Assembly: GCA_016786465.1 (NCBI GenBank)
Contig: JAEUWC010000003.1
Location: 124,001 to 188,000 of the forward strand
Source of the DNA: Bdellovibrionales bacterium
GTDB taxonomy: Bacteria; Bdellovibrionota; UBA1018
Reading direction: 5' to 3'
Length of the DNA: 64,000 bases
Part shown: positions 25,660 through 33,241 of the stretch, in pieces
Layout of the letters: the number at the start of each line of letters is the position of its first letter
Position numbering within the stretch: position 1 is the first letter of the stretch
Translations under genes and position numbers: made by a program
Notes under the pieces: model-generated
Told to the model about the DNA's origin: nothing
Seen by the model: only the letters and a program-made list of their open reading frames with translations
Databases searched by the model: none

Positions 25660-26610
25660 TTGGCGACGATTACCCAAATTGAATATGTCTTACATGTCGA
25701 TCGGTTGAAGCATTTCGGTAAGGCCGCAAAAGCTGCGAATATCTCCCAGCCCACCCTCAGTCAGCAGATTCAGAAACTGGAAGACGATCTTGGAATTGTG
25801 ATTTTTGACCGTCTTCAGAAGCCGGTGATCCTGACCGAACGGGGCAAAGTTTTTGTCGAGCAGGCCAGGAGGGTCCTGCGCGAACATCAAAGGCTGGTTC
25901 ATCTAGCCAAACAAAGTACCGATGAATCCGGCGGTGTCCGGGGCCAGTTTCGACTGGCGATCATCCCGACGGTTTCAAGCAGCCTTCTTCCCCTTTTTAT
26001 TCAGAAATTTTCTTCAGATTACCCAAACGTCGAACTGACCATTGAAGAAATGAAAACTGAACTGTCGCTTTCCGCGCTTGCCGAAGACCGCGTGGATGGG
26101 GCGATCCTGGCAACCCCAACCCCGACTTCAGGTCTAAAAGAACACCCGCTTTATTACGAACCCTTTCACGCCTATTTTTCCGAAGGACATCGGCTTTTGA
26201 AAAAGGAATCCGTTCATCGATCGGACCTAGATGGTTCGGAAATGTGGGTTCTTCAGGATGGGAATTGTTTTAAGGACCAGGTTGCAAGCTTTTGCCCGAT
26301 ACCCGGGGCGGTGGGACCTGTTCGCTTCCAAAGCGGAAGTCTTGAAACCTTGGTCAACCTAGTGCGCAAAGGGCAGGGATTCACGATGATTCCCGCCCTG
26401 ATGACGGCGGGCATGGGCCAAGCAGAACAGAAAGGGCATGTGCGTCGATTTCGTGGCGCTGAACCTGTTCGAGAAATCAGCCTGGTCTATCGACGAGACC
26501 ACTGGAAGCTTGAAATCATTTCGGCTTTGGAAAAGACCATCGCAAAATCACTTCCTTCGGTCGTTTCAACCACGCGCGGCAATCGCCAAACGGTTCTAGA
26601 ATACTGCTGA
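25660..26610 (+). CDS. oxyR: LysR-family peroxide sensor OxyR
   Basis: A 316-residue LysR regulator. The N-terminus MATITQIEYVLHVDRLKHFG aligns with OxyR starts and supports TTG 25660. The winged HTH is at about residues 18-65 (SQPTLSQQIQKLEDDLG). The redox pair is Cys203 and Cys212, nine residues apart in GNCFKDQVASFC, matching the C199/C208 spacing of E. coli OxyR, so disulfide switching should be retained. Divergent from ahpC-ahpD with an OxyR-like site in the gap. No Shine-Dalgarno is present; the predicted -10 ends 8 nt before the TTG, so the mRNA may be almost leaderless. Confidence 0.92.
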   Translation: MATITQIEYVLHVDRLKHFGKAAKAANISQPTLSQQIQKLEDDLGIVIFDRLQKPVILTERGKVFVEQARRVLREHQRLVHLAKQSTDESGGVRGQFRLAIIPTVSSSLLPLFIQKFSSDYPNVELTIEEMKTELSLSALAEDRVDGAILATPTPTSGLKEHPLYYEPFHAYFSEGHRLLKKESVHRSDLDGSEMWVLQDGNCFKDQVASFCPIPGAVGPVRFQSGSLETLVNLVRKGQGFTMIPALMTAGMGQAEQKGHVRRFRGAEPVREISLVYRRDHWKLEIISALEKTIAKSLPSVVSTTRGNRQTVLEYC

Positions 26611-26611
26611 A

Positions 26612-27934
26612 TTGGCCGATAAGTCGATCGTGAGGATCCGCCTTGCCATTTTATTGACAGCGCTTCTTTTTGTCGCAGAAATCGGGTCTGCGCGCGGGGT
26701 TTTTGCAGCTGAAGAAGCGTGCACGATTGAAGAAGCAGCGCAGATGTTGAAAGCCGAAACGATTCTTCGCAGGGCGGCTGCTGAAAATCCGGAACAGTTT
26801 ACGGACGGGGCTGGAGTTTCGACCGTGGACGAACGAATTGCGGATCGTCTTCGGTCGCTGACGCGTGAACTGACGCTGGAATACACGGGTGCCCAAGAAG
26901 GTACGACCGAAAGCGTGCTTCGCCTGATTCGATGGGATCGCCTGGCGGGATACACCCAATCCGTCGCAGCCTTTACAGTAACGTCAGCGAGAAAGGGTGG
27001 AATTGCGACAGTCCTTGCGCAGGTTGCAGCCTTGGCCGCTGAATTCACCGTTCCCACGGTCCTGGTGGCTTCGGGGCATCCCGAACTTGCGATTCTTAGC
27101 CCTTTTGTTCCTTACTCGGTATTGGCTCACGGAGTGAAAACGGTAGCCTGCAAAGTCAGTCACCGCGCCAGCGTGACGGCTCTTTATGGATCTTTCGAAG
27201 ATTACCTTGAAACGATTCGAATCGAAGAAGCCGTCAGAAAAGTCATGGGGCTTCATTCGCCATCGGATTGGTTGGCTCCGATTGAAATGGATGACGGGCA
27301 GTTCATGAATATTGTTGCGGGTAAGGAAACCTTTTGGAGAAAACTTTGGTCGTCTTTGGGTTGGAACAATCGATTGACCTACACCAGCCTAGATCAGTTT
27401 TGCAAAGAACGAGGGCTGGAAGGGAAATTTATCGAAGGACTTCGCAATGATCGTCGGGTGCCTAGTCAGCTGAAGCTGGTTCTTTTGCTTCAGTATCTGG
27501 CGGATCAAAAGAACCCGGAAGTTTTCTTCTACATTCGAAAAAATTTCGCGGAATCCTTCCAAGCGGCTGAACTTTCTTCGGAAGGGACCGAACTTCGAAA
27601 CTGGTGCTTAAAGGTCGCCCAGGTGACAGATCCAGAAACTTTGATGGAAATGATCCATGAAGTTCCAAAAACGGCGACCCCTAAACAAGTCGTCGCCCTT
27701 TGGAAAGAAGTGATTCTTCCCATCTTGGCAGAACGCCAAGGTTTGAAGTCGATCGGATACTTTGACTTTCGTCGGCTTTACAAAAATCTAGAAGTCTTGC
27801 GCGCTCGCGCAGTTCGGCAAAACCAGTGGGGACCCGTCTGGCATAAGGCCTTTATCGAATACCTGGATGTTTCGATCAATCCCAAGGAAAGGTTCTGCGA
27901 CCGTTTCCTTCGCGAACCCAACAGTTCGCCCTAG
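26612..27934 (+). CDS. Exported helical protein, unknown function
   Basis: A 440-residue protein beginning 1 nt after the oxyR stop (TTG 26612); GTG 26630 would give a more classical signal peptide (MRIRLAILLTALLFVAEIG). The mature part is mainly helical and charged, with a hydrophobic stretch at about 125-170 (VAAFTVTSARKGGIATVLAQVAAL, VPTVLVASGHPELAILSPF) that may contact membrane. No catalytic motif recognised. It may be co-transcribed with oxyR. Its stop shares the palindrome CTAG (27931-27934) with the convergent gene's stop. Confidence 0.55.
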   Translation: MADKSIVRIRLAILLTALLFVAEIGSARGVFAAEEACTIEEAAQMLKAETILRRAAAENPEQFTDGAGVSTVDERIADRLRSLTRELTLEYTGAQEGTTESVLRLIRWDRLAGYTQSVAAFTVTSARKGGIATVLAQVAALAAEFTVPTVLVASGHPELAILSPFVPYSVLAHGVKTVACKVSHRASVTALYGSFEDYLETIRIEEAVRKVMGLHSPSDWLAPIEMDDGQFMNIVAGKETFWRKLWSSLGWNNRLTYTSLDQFCKERGLEGKFIEGLRNDRRVPSQLKLVLLLQYLADQKNPEVFFYIRKNFAESFQAAELSSEGTELRNWCLKVAQVTDPETLMEMIHEVPKTATPKQVVALWKEVILPILAERQGLKSIGYFDFRRLYKNLEVLRARAVRQNQWGPVWHKAFIEYLDVSINPKERFCDRFLREPNSSP

Positions 27935-28434
27935 GGCTTGGAATACGGATTCACCATTTGGCTTGAATCCAGGGTCGAAAATCCGCTGGGCGATGGGCTT
28001 GGACTTGAAAGTGAATTCATGCGGCTGAATTCAGGTTTTTCGACCGTTGATACTTTTTGGGGCGGAGTAATATCAGCGCCGTTGTCGTAGAATTTTTCTA
28101 AAATGCGTTTGCCGGTCGCGGGATCAAACTGGGTCCAAGCCCCATGCTTCTGCCCCTTTCGAAATTCGCCTTCCACCACGACTTTTCCCTGCTTGTCGTA
28201 CAGACGGTAGCGACCTTCGTTTAAAAACGGCCCCTTGTTTTCGCGTGTTCCTTCGCCGCGCGTCTGAAGGCAGTATTGGTCGCCCATTTCCTTTAGGTTA
28301 ATGCCCGGCCAAGAAACGTCTCCCCCTTCTGAACAGGGGCGAAAGCCCGACGCGCAATGAACGGCCCCCAAGGTCGCGATCAAAGCCATCGCAGCCCAGG
28401 AAAAGTTTGCACAAGAACTAGGACTTCTTTGCAT
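27931..28434 (-). CDS. Exported protein with MORN/YwqK-like repeat
   Basis: A 167-residue protein from ATG 28434. A hydrophobic N-terminal segment (AAMALIATLGAVHCA) serves as signal peptide; the Cys there does not fit a lipobox well. Residues ~75-125 carry MORN/YwqK-like beta units (GRYRLYDKQGKVVVEGEFRKGQKHGAWTQF read in parts), followed by a Ser/Pro-rich tail. Such repeats occur in surface and antitoxin-like proteins and make simple beta-hairpin stacks. The start overlaps the end of ppx by 17 nt, so translation is probably coupled. Function unknown. Confidence 0.55.
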   Translation of the reverse strand: MQRSPSSCANFSWAAMALIATLGAVHCASGFRPCSEGGDVSWPGINLKEMGDQYCLQTRGEGTRENKGPFLNEGRYRLYDKQGKVVVEGEFRKGQKHGAWTQFDPATGKRILEKFYDNGADITPPQKVSTVEKPEFSRMNSLSSPSPSPSGFSTLDSSQMVNPYSKP

Positions 28435-29947
28435 GAAGTTCCCTTTGGAAGACTTTCTCAAAAAGATCTTTCTTTTGTTCAATTCGAAGCAGTTCCAAAT
28501 CCATAGGGCCCTTTTCCGAAGTCAGAAAAAGGACCACGCCTTTTCGGCTGATCTTTACGGCTGAAATCTGAGCCTGCCCGCGGTGTCCACGGTCCAAGGC
28601 GTCAGCTAGGCGCAATAGCGACAGAAGTTTTGGAAATGCTGCGATCTGTTCCTTGGTTTCAAAGGGAAGTTTCTTAAATTCTTTCAGCCCAACACGCGCG
28701 TTGCCGCGGTGGTGACGGCAAAGTTCGGCAATGAATTCAATTTCCCACGGTTCCATCCCAGGAAAATCCGCGTTTTTAACGACGTAATAGCTGTGTTCGT
28801 CGTGGCGGCTGGTGGAAACCGATTCTCCGATATCGTGAAGAATGGCCGCGGCTTGAAGGTAGGGAAGCCAGCGACGGTTCAGTTTGTGAACCGACTTTAG
28901 TTTTTCAAAAAGCTGGGTGACTAACCGTTCAACAGCGACGATGTGAAAAGGCGCAACGCCCATTCGCGAAGCTTTTGAACGAAAAACTTCAAGCCTTTGG
29001 CCAAAAGAAGGACCGGATTCTTTCAAAAGACGAACGGCCTGTTCGTGTAAAATTCCATCGCGCAGCGAAAAGTCGGTCATCATGACTCGCTTTGCGCCCA
29101 ATGCGTCCATCGTTTCTTCCAGCAGGATTGCGCCTGCTAGAATCATGTCCACGCGTTTGCTCTCCATTCCAGGAAGCCCCAAAAGCTGGGTCGTGGTCAT
29201 GTCCGACATCTTTTTCACAATCTTTTTCAGATCGCTTCTTTCAATGGGCCGCAATTTTCCCTTGGGCCGCAAAAGTCTGGCCATGGCCTTGACCGTGCCA
29301 CTGGATCCAACCAGTCGGTCGACTTTGGGCCAGGATTCGGCAGCCATCTTGCCGCCGATCAAGCCCCGAATGTAGCGGCGAAGTTCTTCGATGGGGTGCA
29401 GATCGCCTTTTTTGGATGGGGCTTTGGGTGGGCTGCTTTTCAGAAAAATTTGCTGAAGCCGGGCTGTGCCCAATTGAAAGCTTTCGGCGAACTGAACTTC
29501 TTTTCCCCGGCAGATGCTGATTTCCGTGCTGCCACCGCCGATGTCCAAAAGTGCGAAGCGCCCTTTTAGGGATTTTTCTTTGGATAAAACGCCTAGAGCG
29601 ATCAGCCGGGCTTCTTCCGCGCCCGAAATCACTTGAACTTGAATCCCTGTTTTCTTTTGTATCTGCTGAAGCAGCTTTTCGCTGTCCGACGCTTCGCGAA
29701 GCGCGCTGGTTCCAAACGCGATGGTTTCATTGACGTGAAGGTCCTTGGCCACGATCTTAAAGCCGTGGAAGGCTTCGATCGTACGACGAATCGCTTCGGG
29801 GTCCAGGCGTCCTTCGGTAAAGACACCTTGACCCAGACGGATCATCAATTTTTCGCGATGGAGAGTTTGGATGCGCCGCCCCGCAACGAGCTGATGCACG
29901 TCGAAACGAACCGAATTCGTACCGAGGTCGATGACGGCGAGCCGCAT
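28418..29947 (-). CDS. ppx: Ppx/GppA exopolyphosphatase-pyrophosphatase family protein
   Basis: A 509-residue ASKHA-fold phosphatase. The first phosphate loop is VIDLGTNSVR, followed by FGTSALREA, SGAEEARL and the second loop LLDIGGGSTE. A C-terminal HD-like helical domain has ILHDIG at about 360 and CRHHRG further on. Members hydrolyse polyphosphate and/or pppGpp. No motif separates Ppx from GppA with certainty. It lies 28 nt downstream of a 48-residue basic protein gene and overlaps the next gene by 17 nt. Confidence 0.88.
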   Translation of the reverse strand: MRLAVIDLGTNSVRFDVHQLVAGRRIQTLHREKLMIRLGQGVFTEGRLDPEAIRRTIEAFHGFKIVAKDLHVNETIAFGTSALREASDSEKLLQQIQKKTGIQVQVISGAEEARLIALGVLSKEKSLKGRFALLDIGGGSTEISICRGKEVQFAESFQLGTARLQQIFLKSSPPKAPSKKGDLHPIEELRRYIRGLIGGKMAAESWPKVDRLVGSSGTVKAMARLLRPKGKLRPIERSDLKKIVKKMSDMTTTQLLGLPGMESKRVDMILAGAILLEETMDALGAKRVMMTDFSLRDGILHEQAVRLLKESGPSFGQRLEVFRSKASRMGVAPFHIVAVERLVTQLFEKLKSVHKLNRRWLPYLQAAAILHDIGESVSTSRHDEHSYYVVKNADFPGMEPWEIEFIAELCRHHRGNARVGLKEFKKLPFETKEQIAAFPKLLSLLRLADALDRGHRGQAQISAVKISRKGVVLFLTSEKGPMDLELLRIEQKKDLFEKVFQRELHAKKS

Positions 29948-29975
29948 GATCGATTGGGACCGGGTCGATGCCCGA

Positions 29976-30122
29976 TTAGGTCATCGGATAGGCTTTTTTC
30001 TTCAAAGCACGCTTGCTGCGCTCAACTGCGACTTTGTGCTTCTTAGGAGACTTGTCGTTTTTATAAGCCGTTGCCTGATCCCGACGACGCTTGCGCGTCT
30101 TGACGCTGAGACGTGTTGCCAT
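29976..30122 (-). CDS. Very small, highly basic protein (48 residues)
   Basis: ATG 30122 to TAA at 29976 encodes 48 residues, of which 18 are Lys or Arg against only 3 acidic (N-terminus MATRLSVKTRKRRR, C-terminus RALKKKAYPMT). No membrane segment, no Cys. Composition is like ribosomal or nucleoid small proteins. It is directly upstream of ppx (28-nt gap, same strand), so a polyanion-binding role (RNA, DNA or polyphosphate) is an attractive but unproven idea. No Shine-Dalgarno is visible. It could be a chance frame, though codon use resembles neighbours. Confidence 0.5.
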   Translation of the reverse strand: MATRLSVKTRKRRRDQATAYKNDKSPKKHKVAVERSKRALKKKAYPMT

Positions 30123-30184
30123 AGTGATTTTGGGCTTAGCATGGGATTTTAGATGGGGTCAAAGACTTTTGAATTCAAGCCCGG

Positions 30185-30190
30185 TACAAT
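30185..30190 (+). promoter_or_regulatory. -10-like hexamer 6 nt before the slt start
   Basis: TACAAT (30185-30190, 5/6 match) lies exactly 6 nt before ATG 30197, which has no ribosome site. No good -35 is seen at 16-18 nt. Fits the leaderless geometry found elsewhere in the window. Confidence 0.35.
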
Positions 30191-30196
30191 CTCGGG

Positions 30197-32065
30197 ATGC
30201 ATCGGGCAGGGGCCATTTTTTGGATCGTTCTTTTCGCCTTTAAGGCGCAGGCGCAGGAACCGATCCGTTTAAACACAGTCGTCGAAAAGGGCCTCACAGG
30301 CCTGGTTTTGGACGAAAAGTCGCACGGCCGATTTAAGGAACTTCGAAAGTCCGCCCAGGAATTTGTCGACTTTCGGGCGGGTAAAATGGACCCTGCGCGC
30401 AAGGTCCGTTGGATCGAAAAATGCTCGACACCGGCTGATCGAAGTGTGTTTTGCGAATTTCTGGTTGAACCCAAGGCGATGGCGACAATCGTCGAAGACC
30501 ATCGTCCACGCGACCCTTGGGATCTTTTGGAATCTTCCGAAACGGGATCCAAATCGGGCGCAGTGGATCCGATTCCAGAAATCACGCGTAAGCTTAATTC
30601 GGCCGACTTCAACGGCCTAAAAAACGTTCCGGAAGCACGAATCCTAAAGGCACTGAAGACCTTTCGCGAATGGAAGGACCTTGAAGAAATTTCATCCAAG
30701 GTCCTAGATTCAAGTCGTTGCCCCAGCACGGGGGTCTTAACGGGACTTGGCCTTAAGGCCGAAGAATTTTTTCCTGATCCCAAGTATCGAAGTCTGGCTC
30801 GGGCATTTTATTCGCGGGCTTCCGAATGCGATTCCGAAGAAGAAGCAGCCAACAAGGCCCGATATCGGCTTGCGCTTTTGATGATCTGGGATTCACAGTG
30901 CGAAAATGCCTTGCCGATTTTGACGTCCTTAAGTCAAAGGCCAAGCCAAGATCAGTACACCCGCATCCAGTATTGGCGCGCATTCTGCGCGATCAATACC
31001 AGTAAGATGGACCTGGCCCAGTCGATTCGCGATCAGATGGTTCGGGAACAACCGCTTTCTTTTCACAGCATCTTGCTTTCGGAAAACCGAAAGCTTCGGG
31101 GCACGCAGCTTTTGGACAAGCCCGAACCCGAAATCCTTTTTCGATCGCGCGAAAAGACCGAACTGAATCCTTATGTTCAGGCCATCGAAGTTCTTTTGGA
31201 AATCGCGGATGAACCCAAGAATTCTTCTTCGGCGCGAAAGGCAAAGACTTATTCGAAAGCCCATCGAACCAAAGTCGAAGACCTGGTTCAGGAACTGGCC
31301 AACGCGCTTAGTGAAAAGTCGGTTGCGGCCGAACGGGGCTTTCGTCTTTATGTCGCGCACTTGATGTCGCGTTCCAAGGATCCGATCGCAGTTTTTCGGT
31401 TGCTCAGTCAGATCTTTAAAGAAGACCCGGCGGCGATCGCGCGGTCATCTTTGAAACTTTTTTATCCGATTCGGTATGGCGACACCTTGAAAGCCCAGCG
31501 CGATCGCGTGGACTTTTTCTTGCTGGCATCTTTGATTCGCCAGGAAAGCGGATTTAGTCCCGCCGCCCAATCGCCGGTTGGGGCGCTTGGTCTGATGCAA
31601 TTGATGCCGACGACGGCAAGGCTGTACGAACGGGTTTCAAAGCGCGAACTTTTAGACGGAAAAACCAATATTCGATTAGGGGCGAAGTACCTTCGCGACC
31701 TGCTAGCCAAGTACAAGGGCGATTCCGAACTTGCGCTTGCGGCCTATAATGCAGGCCCGGAAAAAGTCGAAGACTGGGTGCGACGGTATCCTACCCCGAA
31801 TCGACTTTTGTTCTTCGATCTGATCCCGTTTCGCGAAACTCGTGACTATGTCACTTTGATTGCCCGTAACTATTATTGGTACCTGCATCTGTATGGCGAC
31901 ATTCCAGATACTCTTTTAGCTGAAGGAAGTCTGAATGATCCCAAGCTCAAGGCGCTTCATTGGGTGAAGCCCAAGACCAGGCATAGTTTGCTTTTTACTT
32001 TCTTTGCACCCGATGCCCAGCCATCGCCCAGGGCGGCATTGATCCCAAAGGAACAAAAGAAATGA
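30197..32065 (+). CDS. slt: Soluble lytic transglycosylase, Slt70-like
   Basis: A 622-residue exported peptidoglycan lytic transglycosylase. Signal peptide MHRAGAIFWIVLFAFKAQAQ; then a long helical superhelix as in Slt70; then the SLT domain at about 445-590 with the catalytic Glu in LIRQESGFSPAAQSPVGA, GLMQLMPTTA, NIRLGAKYL and ALAAYNAGP. It cleaves glycan strands to 1,6-anhydromuropeptides. Start ATG 30197 begins the signal peptide. The Nudix gene overlaps its stop by 4 nt (ATGA), giving a two-gene operon. Confidence 0.92.
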   Translation: MHRAGAIFWIVLFAFKAQAQEPIRLNTVVEKGLTGLVLDEKSHGRFKELRKSAQEFVDFRAGKMDPARKVRWIEKCSTPADRSVFCEFLVEPKAMATIVEDHRPRDPWDLLESSETGSKSGAVDPIPEITRKLNSADFNGLKNVPEARILKALKTFREWKDLEEISSKVLDSSRCPSTGVLTGLGLKAEEFFPDPKYRSLARAFYSRASECDSEEEAANKARYRLALLMIWDSQCENALPILTSLSQRPSQDQYTRIQYWRAFCAINTSKMDLAQSIRDQMVREQPLSFHSILLSENRKLRGTQLLDKPEPEILFRSREKTELNPYVQAIEVLLEIADEPKNSSSARKAKTYSKAHRTKVEDLVQELANALSEKSVAAERGFRLYVAHLMSRSKDPIAVFRLLSQIFKEDPAAIARSSLKLFYPIRYGDTLKAQRDRVDFFLLASLIRQESGFSPAAQSPVGALGLMQLMPTTARLYERVSKRELLDGKTNIRLGAKYLRDLLAKYKGDSELALAAYNAGPEKVEDWVRRYPTPNRLLFFDLIPFRETRDYVTLIARNYYWYLHLYGDIPDTLLAEGSLNDPKLKALHWVKPKTRHSLLFTFFAPDAQPSPRAALIPKEQKK

Positions 32066-32607
32066 ACGCCTTTGAATCCGCGCAAAGAAAAATGATTCCT
32101 GCCGTGCTGGTTTACCTTTTCCATGCGGGAAAGATCTTGATGCTGCACAGAATTTCCAAAGACCCGTCCCGTAAAGACGACATCCATAAGGACAAATGGA
32201 ATGGGCTAGGTGGAAAGCTTGAAGCCGACGAATCATCCACGGCTGCGGTCATTCGAGAAGTCCAAGAAGAGTCTGGAATTCTTCTTCGCGTCGATCAGCT
32301 TCAAGCGCTAGGAACTTTGCACTTTCCCGGCTTCAAGCCCAAGAAGAATGAAGATTGGATGGTCTTTGTTTATCGTGCTGAAATCGACGCCGACCAGGCT
32401 GCCAATCTGATTACCGAAAGCGTGGAAGGAAGCCTTTCGTGGATTGCCGCTGAAAAAGTGGTCGAACTTCCACTTTGGGATGGGGATCGACATTTCATTC
32501 CCTATGTCCTTCAGGGAAAACCTTTTCAAGGGACGTACTGGTACGTCGATGGCGCACTTCGGCGTCATGAAACTGTTGTTTTGGCAGATGCTTCGACAAA
32601 GCGTTGA
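32062..32607 (+). CDS. Nudix hydrolase (MutT/8-oxo-dGTPase-like)
   Basis: A 181-residue Nudix protein. The box G-x5-E-x7-REVQEESGI is complete at about residues 50-72 (starts GGKLEADE). The N-terminal PAVLVYLFHAGKILMLHR and KWNGLGGKLE are typical of MTH1/MutT-like nucleotide-pool sanitising enzymes, though Nudix substrates are hard to predict. It is translationally coupled to slt through ATGA, an odd partner, since peptidoglycan cleavage and nucleotide hydrolysis have no obvious link. Confidence 0.85.
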   Translation: MNAFESAQRKMIPAVLVYLFHAGKILMLHRISKDPSRKDDIHKDKWNGLGGKLEADESSTAAVIREVQEESGILLRVDQLQALGTLHFPGFKPKKNEDWMVFVYRAEIDADQAANLITESVEGSLSWIAAEKVVELPLWDGDRHFIPYVLQGKPFQGTYWYVDGALRRHETVVLADASTKR

Positions 32608-32700
32608 CGAATCCAGGTACCTTTCCAAAGTCTTTCAGAAGGACCTTGTTTTCCGGGGTTTTGTGCTTAAACTATGTGGAAGATTAAGGGGGAAGGATTT

Positions 32701-33123
32701 ATGGAAGAATCCTCAAAGCTCAGGGCCGCTAAAAAAGGGGCCCAGGCAAAATCAAAGACAGACGAAATGCCGCTGGCAGAATTTATCGGTGAATGTAAGC
32801 GCCGATTAATGCGAGCCAAGCAAGACCGTTTGAACGGTGCAATTGCCTTTGATTCGGCAATCAACACCGAAATCAGCGGTGACGAAGGCGATATCGCAGC
32901 AAGCCTAAGCGACCAGCACACGGCGATCACCCAGCGTGAACGCATTCTGGTCGAGCTTCGCGAAATCGACGACGCGCTTGGACGCATCGAAGCGGGCACC
33001 TACGGGACTTGCGAAGAAACAGAAGAACCGATCGAACGTGATCGCCTTCTGGCGCTTCCTTGGACGCGTTTGAGCCTGGCTGGCGCGGAAATCCGCGAAA
33101 GCCGTCGCCGCAAGTTTGCTTAA
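32701..33123 (+). CDS. DksA/TraR-family protein lacking the zinc finger
   Basis: A 140-residue DksA-like regulator of RNA polymerase. The coiled-coil tip motif D61-x-x-D64-x-A66 (DEGDIAAS), needed for action in the secondary channel, is intact, and EIDDALGRIEAGTYGTCEETEEP matches the family. The C4 zinc positions are C104, T107, S125 and G128, so only one Cys remains, similar in spirit to zinc-independent DksA2 proteins. Such proteins can keep the stringent response working under zinc limitation or oxidation. ATG 32701 has a strong GGGGGAAGGA site. Three tandem hairpins follow the stop. Confidence 0.82.
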   Translation: MEESSKLRAAKKGAQAKSKTDEMPLAEFIGECKRRLMRAKQDRLNGAIAFDSAINTEISGDEGDIAASLSDQHTAITQRERILVELREIDDALGRIEAGTYGTCEETEEPIERDRLLALPWTRLSLAGAEIRESRRRKFA

Positions 33124-33143
33124 GCGCCACGGAAATTTTAATA

Positions 33144-33231
33144 GGGTGAGCAGAAATGCGCTCACCCGGTTCTGAGGGTGAGCAGAAGTGCGCTCACCCG
33201 GTTCTGAGGGTGAGCAGAAATGCGCTCACCC
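33144..33231. repeat. Three tandem 32-bp repeats, each a perfect 8-bp hairpin
   Basis: Units begin at 33144, 33176 and 33208 (period 32). Each holds GGGTGAGC, an 8-nt loop AGAAATGC (AGAAGTGC in unit 2) and GCTCACCC, separated by GGTTCTGA. Units 1 and 3 are identical in the 24-nt palindrome; unit 2 has one substitution. They fill the gap between the convergent dksA-like gene and prfC. No T-tract follows any stem, so simple intrinsic termination is doubtful; a REP-like cluster or transcript-end stabiliser is possible. Confidence 0.85.
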
Positions 33232-33241
33232 ATTCCTACGA

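Noticed and set aside
33144-33231. CRISPR array
   Set aside because: Three units with almost no spacer variation and no cas genes; the repeat itself is the palindrome, so it is a tandem hairpin repeat.
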